This document shows positions 59,801 to 64,000 of a stretch of DNA of 64,000 bases, one piece after another; the stretch's first letter is position 1, and each line of letters starts with the position of its first letter. A program made the position numbers and the translations under genes. The notes beneath the pieces were generated by a model that saw nothing but the letters and a program-made list of their open reading frames with translations, made no database searches and was not told where the DNA came from. This DNA comes from Plasmopara viticola. Taxonomy: Eukaryota > Oomycota > Peronosporomycetes > Peronosporales > Peronosporaceae. The stretch spans positions 744,001 through 808,000 of the forward strand of contig MBPM02000024.1 in assembly GCA_001695595.3 (NCBI GenBank). Reading direction: 5' to 3'.

Positions 59801-61034
59801 TCGACCGGAGTATGTGTGCAAGCTAAAGCGTTTACTCTACAGTTTAAAGCAGTCACCACGGATGTGGAACCGAACGATTGACGATTTCATGGTCAAGATG
59901 GGTTTTACCAAGAGCAAGTCAGATCACTGCATATACAGCAAACGCAGTGACGAGTCAATGATTTTTGTGGTACTCTATGTCGACGACTTGATTATTGCGA
60001 GCAGTGACGGCATCTTGCTCTAAATGACGAAGCAAGCGCTAAGCGAACGATTCGAGATGACGGACCTCGGCGAACTAAAGTTTTTTCTCGGAATGGAGAT
60101 CAATCAGGATAGCACTAAAGGTCAAGTTACGATGCGGCAAACCAAGTTCCTCAAGTCAATTTTGCTAAAGTTTGGGATGCAGGATTGCAAGCCAGTAAAG
60201 ACTCCTCAAGACCTAGGATCGAAGCTGACGAAGAATATGTGCAATGAAGAATGAAAGCACGAGGACACAATGATAAACGTGCCATATCGAAATGCTGTCG
60301 GTGGCATCATGTACTTGATGGTTGCTACTCGTCCAGATCTTGCAGCAGCAGTGGGAGTGCTGAGCCAATTCGCAGCCGATCCGTGTCCGACACACTGGCA
60401 GGCTTTGAAGCGCGTACTGCGATATTTGAATGCCACCCAGACGCATGGACTAGTGTTTTCTCGGAATGGTGCCTCAACAATTCAAGGATTTTCAGACGCT
60501 GACTGGGCAGGAGACATTGAGTCGCGTCGCAGCACAAGTGGCTATGTCTTCGTCATGAACAACGGATGTATCAGCTGGAGAAGCAAAAAGCAGCGCACAG
60601 TAACACTCTCGTCAACTGAGGCAGAATACATGGCCCTATCGGAAGAAGCTCAAGTAGCTGTATGGCTAAAAGTCTTTTTGTGCGGGCTTAAAGAAATGGA
60701 TGACGATGAGCCTATCAAGATACTTGCAGATAATCAAGGCTCAATCGCGCTGGCCAAGAATCCGGAGTTTCATAAGCGCACCAAGCATATCGACATTTGG
60801 TACCACTTTGTTCGTGAGAAGATTGAGGACGGTTAAGTGTTGTTAGAGTTCTGTCCAACTCAAGACATGCTGGCTGACATCATGACCAAGCCTATTGCTG
60901 CCGCGCAATACAGTTTACTTCGATGTCGACTTGGGATTCAAGGTATTGAAGCTGTCGAGTCGAGTGGGAGTGTTGTTTATGGAACACCTCGTGCTGAAGG
61001 TATGACGCCTCGACCAGCAGTACATGACCGGTAG
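56867..61034 (+). pseudogene. copia gag-pol reading frame, broken
   Basis: From ATG 56867 the gag frame ends at TAA 57068-57070. The sequence continues in another frame (57057 onward) through gag, with TAG at 57450-57452, to the CCHC knuckle CHNCGKQGHWMAEC (about 57588) and protease LVDSGATQHM (about 57763). A one-base deletion near 57800 shifts frame into integrase: zinc-binding HLRLGH...CDGC, catalytic HSDVCGP, RSDNGGEY and PQLNGVAE. A further shift at the T6 run near 58950 leads into the RT frame (YVDDLIIAS, about 59978-60004) and RNase H (LSSTEAEYMAL, about 60608). Stops lie at 60021-60023, 60252-60254 and 60834-60836. It cannot encode a working polyprotein. Confidence 0.88.
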
Positions 61035-61256
61035 GCTACCGGTATTGATACCAGTAGACGGTGCGACCAAGCGACAGTGACGTCATGAAAAGGCGCATGA
61101 ACAGGCGCACTCAAAATCATTGCGCCCGAATGGTAAGTTGTCCTTATTGGTTTATATAAACGATTGGCTTCGAAGTAGCAAGTAGTTGCGAACTAAGGAC
61201 CTTAAATATATTCACTTTGCATTTGCCATCTTTCGCTCAAGTGACCTTTATCAACA
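60971..61256 (+). repeat. 3' LTR of the copia element
   Basis: Begins TGTTGTTTATGG and ends TATCAACA, directly followed by the TSD ACTTC. It keeps the ACCGGTAGGCTACCGGT palindrome and TGACGTCA (61078-61085). Confidence 0.9.
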
Positions 61257-61261
61257 ACTTC

Positions 61262-61750
61262 GGCACCCGAAAATGCAGTTGCACCATAGTCCAGCCTCTG
61301 TGCCTGAGGCTGCGCTTGTACTGAAGACAGCAAGCTCGTCCGTCAAGATCAACTACTTTGGCGAAGACGCTAAACGAACCAGCCACAAGAAACGCGTGCC
61401 TACCGTTTAATGGGTCGCCGCCTTCGAGTTATAAAAGCAGTAGGGTGAACCGCAGTCACTTTATCGATCATTTACTAAATATTGATCGCCAAGGCTGCAA
61501 AGAAGCTTCAAGACCATGACAAAGTGTCAAAACGTTTCTTAGTCCGAGGCAAGCCCCTCAAAATATCAGAGTTGGTTTCATCAGACTCATAAGCAATGCG
61601 AAAGGCCTCACAGGAAAGTCCATGCTGACCTTTAGAAATAGAGACCCGACCTGAATGCGTAGTGTAGGGCCAAGCCGAAACAACTTTCACTTTCCTGGGG
61701 TCTGTGTAAACGCCGTGGCCACATAAAAAGCATCCAAAAATATATCCTCT
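61262..61750. other. Spacer between the two copia copies
   Basis: Not LTR-related. A frame at about 61262-61410 (plus) reads ASVPEAALVLKTASSSVKIN-like sequence with a basic end, reminiscent of a retroelement gag but not assignable. No gene recognised. Confidence 0.4.
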
Positions 61751-64000
61751 GCAATATATTCACTTTGCATTTTGCCATCTTCAGCTCAAGTGACCTTTCT
61801 TTATTAGGTAATGAGCCCAAACCCCGCAGACTATGCCTTCTTCGCTCCCTCCTCTGACACCGCCTTCGCTGCCACCATGGACGCCACGCCGAGCCGAATT
61901 ATCAAGTTCGACGGAACGAACTTCCATACGTGGAGGTTCAAGATGCGAATGGTGTCGGAGGAGCGCAACCTCTGGGAAGTTGCGAGCGGGGAGATAAAGC
62001 TTGCAGCTGAGTAACCCGATGGACCAGTCGACCTTTAAGCGTAGGGCTCGAAAGGCGCTGGCGATAATCTGTCTTGCGATGGAGGACACGCAGGTGCCGC
62101 TGGTTCGCTCGGCCAAGGATGCGTACGATGCGTGGTCAAGGTTGGAGGGACACTTCGAGAAGAGGAGCTTGGCGAATAAGCTCTTTCTTCGTCGCAGGTT
62201 CTTCACAACGATGATGGAAGATGGCGGCGGTGTGCTCGAGCACATCAACAAGCTCAAAACACTAGCTGAGCAGCTAGACGCGGTTGGTGCTCCGGTGAGT
62301 GAGGACGACCTGATAATCACGCTTCTTGGATGTCTGAGTGATTCGTATCAGTTCCTCATCACGGCGCTGGAGTCGCGTTCTGACGCGCTGACGTGGGAGC
62401 TTGTGACGTCGCGCCTATTGCATGAAGAGATGAAACGTAAGGAGCAGAGCGGCGACGGAGCTGTGGCTGGTCAAGCGTTTATGTTACGAGACAACAAGCG
62501 CAAAGGACGACCGGTGAAGAAGACCGGGGCGTGCCACAATTGCGGCAAACAAGGGCATTGGATGGCAGAGTGCCCCCTGCGAGCGAGCAACAACTTTGAG
62601 AGACATCGTTCACAGCGTGCAAACTTTGCTAATGGGGACGACAGTGATGACTACTTGTTTTCGGTTGGCGATTGCGATAGCTCTGTCAAGTCGAGTGACA
62701 TTTGGCTGGTCGACTCAGGAGCGACGCAGCACATGTCAAACTCAAAAACGTTCATGAGGAAGTACAAGGTCTTCACTCCAGCGGACGTGCATCTAGCAGA
62801 CAACGGTGTCGTGCAAGCAATCGGCAGTGGAGGCGTCGTTATGTCTATGAAGACATCGAATGGAGTGAAAAGGGAAGTGATCATTAATGTGTGGCATATT
62901 CCGAAGTTATCTCGCAGTTTGTTTTCGGCTGGTCGGTTTACCAAAGACGTTGGTCCGGTAATGTTCGACAATGATGGATGCTTCGCGGAGACAAAGGGGG
63001 TGAAATGGAAAATTGGTGCTCGTGAAGGAAAAGGATTGTTCAAGCTTCATATGATTCCTGTTGCTCCTGAGAAAGTGTGTGTAGCCGAGCTGTCTGGCTG
63101 CGTGGGGGACACCAATTCGTACCTCTGGCACCTACGGCTTGGTCATATCGGATTCGATGGACTTGACGCAATTGTCAAAAGAAAACTTGCCACCGGCATT
63201 GCGTTGACATCGGTGATCAAGTGGGAGCTTTGTGACGGGTGTGCGCTGGGAGAACAAACTCGTGTGCGCTTTCAAATATCTTCGCTTGATCAAGCTAAAG
63301 ACATTCTTGAAGTTGTGCATAGTGACGTGTGCGGTCCAATGCAAACGTCAACGTTCAGTGGAAAGCGCTATTTCGTTGCGTTCATCGATGACAAGTCACG
63401 TTACTGCGTTATCTACTTAACCAAGTCCAAGTCTGAAGTTGTAGACAAGTTTGCCGAGTTTGTTGCCTTTGCTGAAAAGCAGACTGGCAAGCGAGTCAAG
63501 ACTCTTCGAAGTGACAATGGAGGCGAGTACACGTCGGGTAAGATGACCAAATTTTGCACGGATCGAGGAATCGTGCTCAAGTTTTCGCCACCGTATGCTC
63601 CTCAGTTAAACGGAGTAGCTGAACACATGAATCGAACATTGGTTGAGTGTGCAAGATGCATGTTAGAGCATGCTGGAATGCCCAAAGGCTATTGGGGTGA
63701 AGCAATAATGACCGCAACGTTGCTCTGTAATCGGTGTCCTACTCGTGCAGCTGGATTTAAGAAGTCACCACACGAGCTTTGGACAACGAAGAAACCGCTC
63801 TTGGCCAATCTCAAAGTGGTTGGATGTCATGCGTATGTCCACGTTCCGAAAGAGAAGCGTTTCAAACTTGACGCAAAAGCCATCTTATGTCGTTTTTTTG
63901 GGCTATTCGGAGCATACAAAGACATACCGGTTCGAAGAAATTTCGACCGGGCGCATCCTAATGAGTCGCGATGCACAGTTCAAAGAGGACGTTTTCGACA
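61751..64000 (+). mobile_element. Second copia copy, truncated 5' LTR, cut by window end
   Basis: Homology to the first element starts at 61751 (AATATATTCACTTTGC), equivalent to 56809, so only the last 50 or so bases of the left LTR are kept. From there the sequence follows copy 1 closely to the window end in the integrase region. Differences are scattered single bases. Confidence 0.9.
61811..64000 (+). pseudogene. copia gag-pol of copy 2; long open frame running off the window
   Basis: The ATG gag frame at 61811 stops at 62012-62014, at the same TAA as copy 1. The shifted frame from 62001 onward is open without a stop to base 64000 (over 660 codons), because copy 2 has TGG where copy 1 has TAG (after the gag core) and lacks the one-base deletion before integrase. 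It carries the CCHC knuckle, protease LVDSGATQHM and integrase HSDVCGP and RSDNGGEY. The T7 run near 63893-63899 still puts the reading into the frame that does not match RT, as in copy 1. Whether RT is intact cannot be seen. Confidence 0.85.

Larger units (their letters stand above)
56573..61256 (+). mobile_element. Complete Ty1/copia LTR retrotransposon, inactive (4684 bp)
   Basis: Two LTRs of about 286-288 bp begin TGTTG; the right one ends CAACA. The 5-bp target-site duplication ACTTC is intact at 56568-56572 and 61257-61261. A purine-rich GAGTGGGAG (60962-60970) precedes the right LTR, as a polypurine tract should. The AGGTAATGAGCCC after the left LTR resembles a decayed initiator-Met primer site. 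Domain order is gag, zinc knuckle, protease, integrase, RT, RNase H, which is the copia order. By eye the LTRs differ at roughly 30 positions, many of them transitions, so the insertion is not recent. Confidence 0.92.

Noticed and set aside
1..64000. CRISPR array, bacterial operon or prophage
   Set aside because: No regularly spaced repeats; spliceosomal introns and eukaryotic genes show this is nuclear eukaryotic DNA.

Overview
This window looks like nuclear DNA from a plant-pathogenic oomycete of the Peronosporales (Phytophthora or a downy mildew). The genus cannot be fixed from sequence alone. Supporting signs are gene-dense islands in a large gene-empty background, 19 short GT-AG introns (60-89 nt) in the spliced genes, an oomycete-type initiator (GCTCATTTTTCTATTC) upstream of a transporter gene, and a repeat content of Ty3/gypsy fossils, Ty1/copia, hAT, MULE and short SINE-like elements.

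Layout. (1) 1-195: start of a minus-strand gene running off the left edge, tentatively BART-domain-like. (2) 0.2-9.5 kb: no intact gene. It holds a decayed gypsy fragment (3.93-5.13 kb), a SINE-like element (5351-5675) and a dead hAT transposon with both ends visible (6097-8530). (3) 9525-10994: one intronless MFS transporter on the minus strand. (4) 11-32.7 kb: a gene desert with several heavily mutated gypsy pol fossils and small tandem repeats. (5) 32.7-40.2 kb, gene island one: an intron-free 1648-residue coiled-coil protein (CCDC180-like) and RNA polymerase III subunit RPC8 in tandem on the minus strand, then a Mn-type cation diffusion facilitator divergently transcribed from RPC8 across only 114 bp. 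(6) 40.2-50.9 kb: a second desert with an 85-bp tandem duplication, a second SINE-like copy, a 35-bp foldback and a recently dead MULE transposase. (7) 50.9-55.7 kb, gene island two: the ER retention receptor (KDEL receptor), a P-loop/DRTGG protein related to the N-terminal part of phosphotransacetylase, and a SNM1/PSO2-type nuclease; the last two are divergent across 73 bp. (8) 55.97-64 kb: a third SINE-like copy containing an exact 51-bp internal inversion, a complete but inactive Ty1/copia element (two LTRs, 5-bp TSD ACTTC), and a closely related second copia copy cut off by the right edge.

The intact genes are housekeeping functions (Pol III transcription, secretory retrieval, metal transport, DNA crosslink repair, small-molecule uptake) and do not form one pathway. 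The coiled-coil gene resembles an axonemal protein, which would fit a zoospore-forming species. For five multi-exon genes I resolved exon boundaries by hand; every junction keeps frame and restores a family motif. No CRISPR array, rRNA or convincing tRNA was seen, and no clearly new system. The most unusual items are the SINE microinversion, the triple UBZ4-like finger array on the SNM1 protein, the stand-alone P-loop/DRTGG protein, and two +1 frame changes shared by both copia copies.
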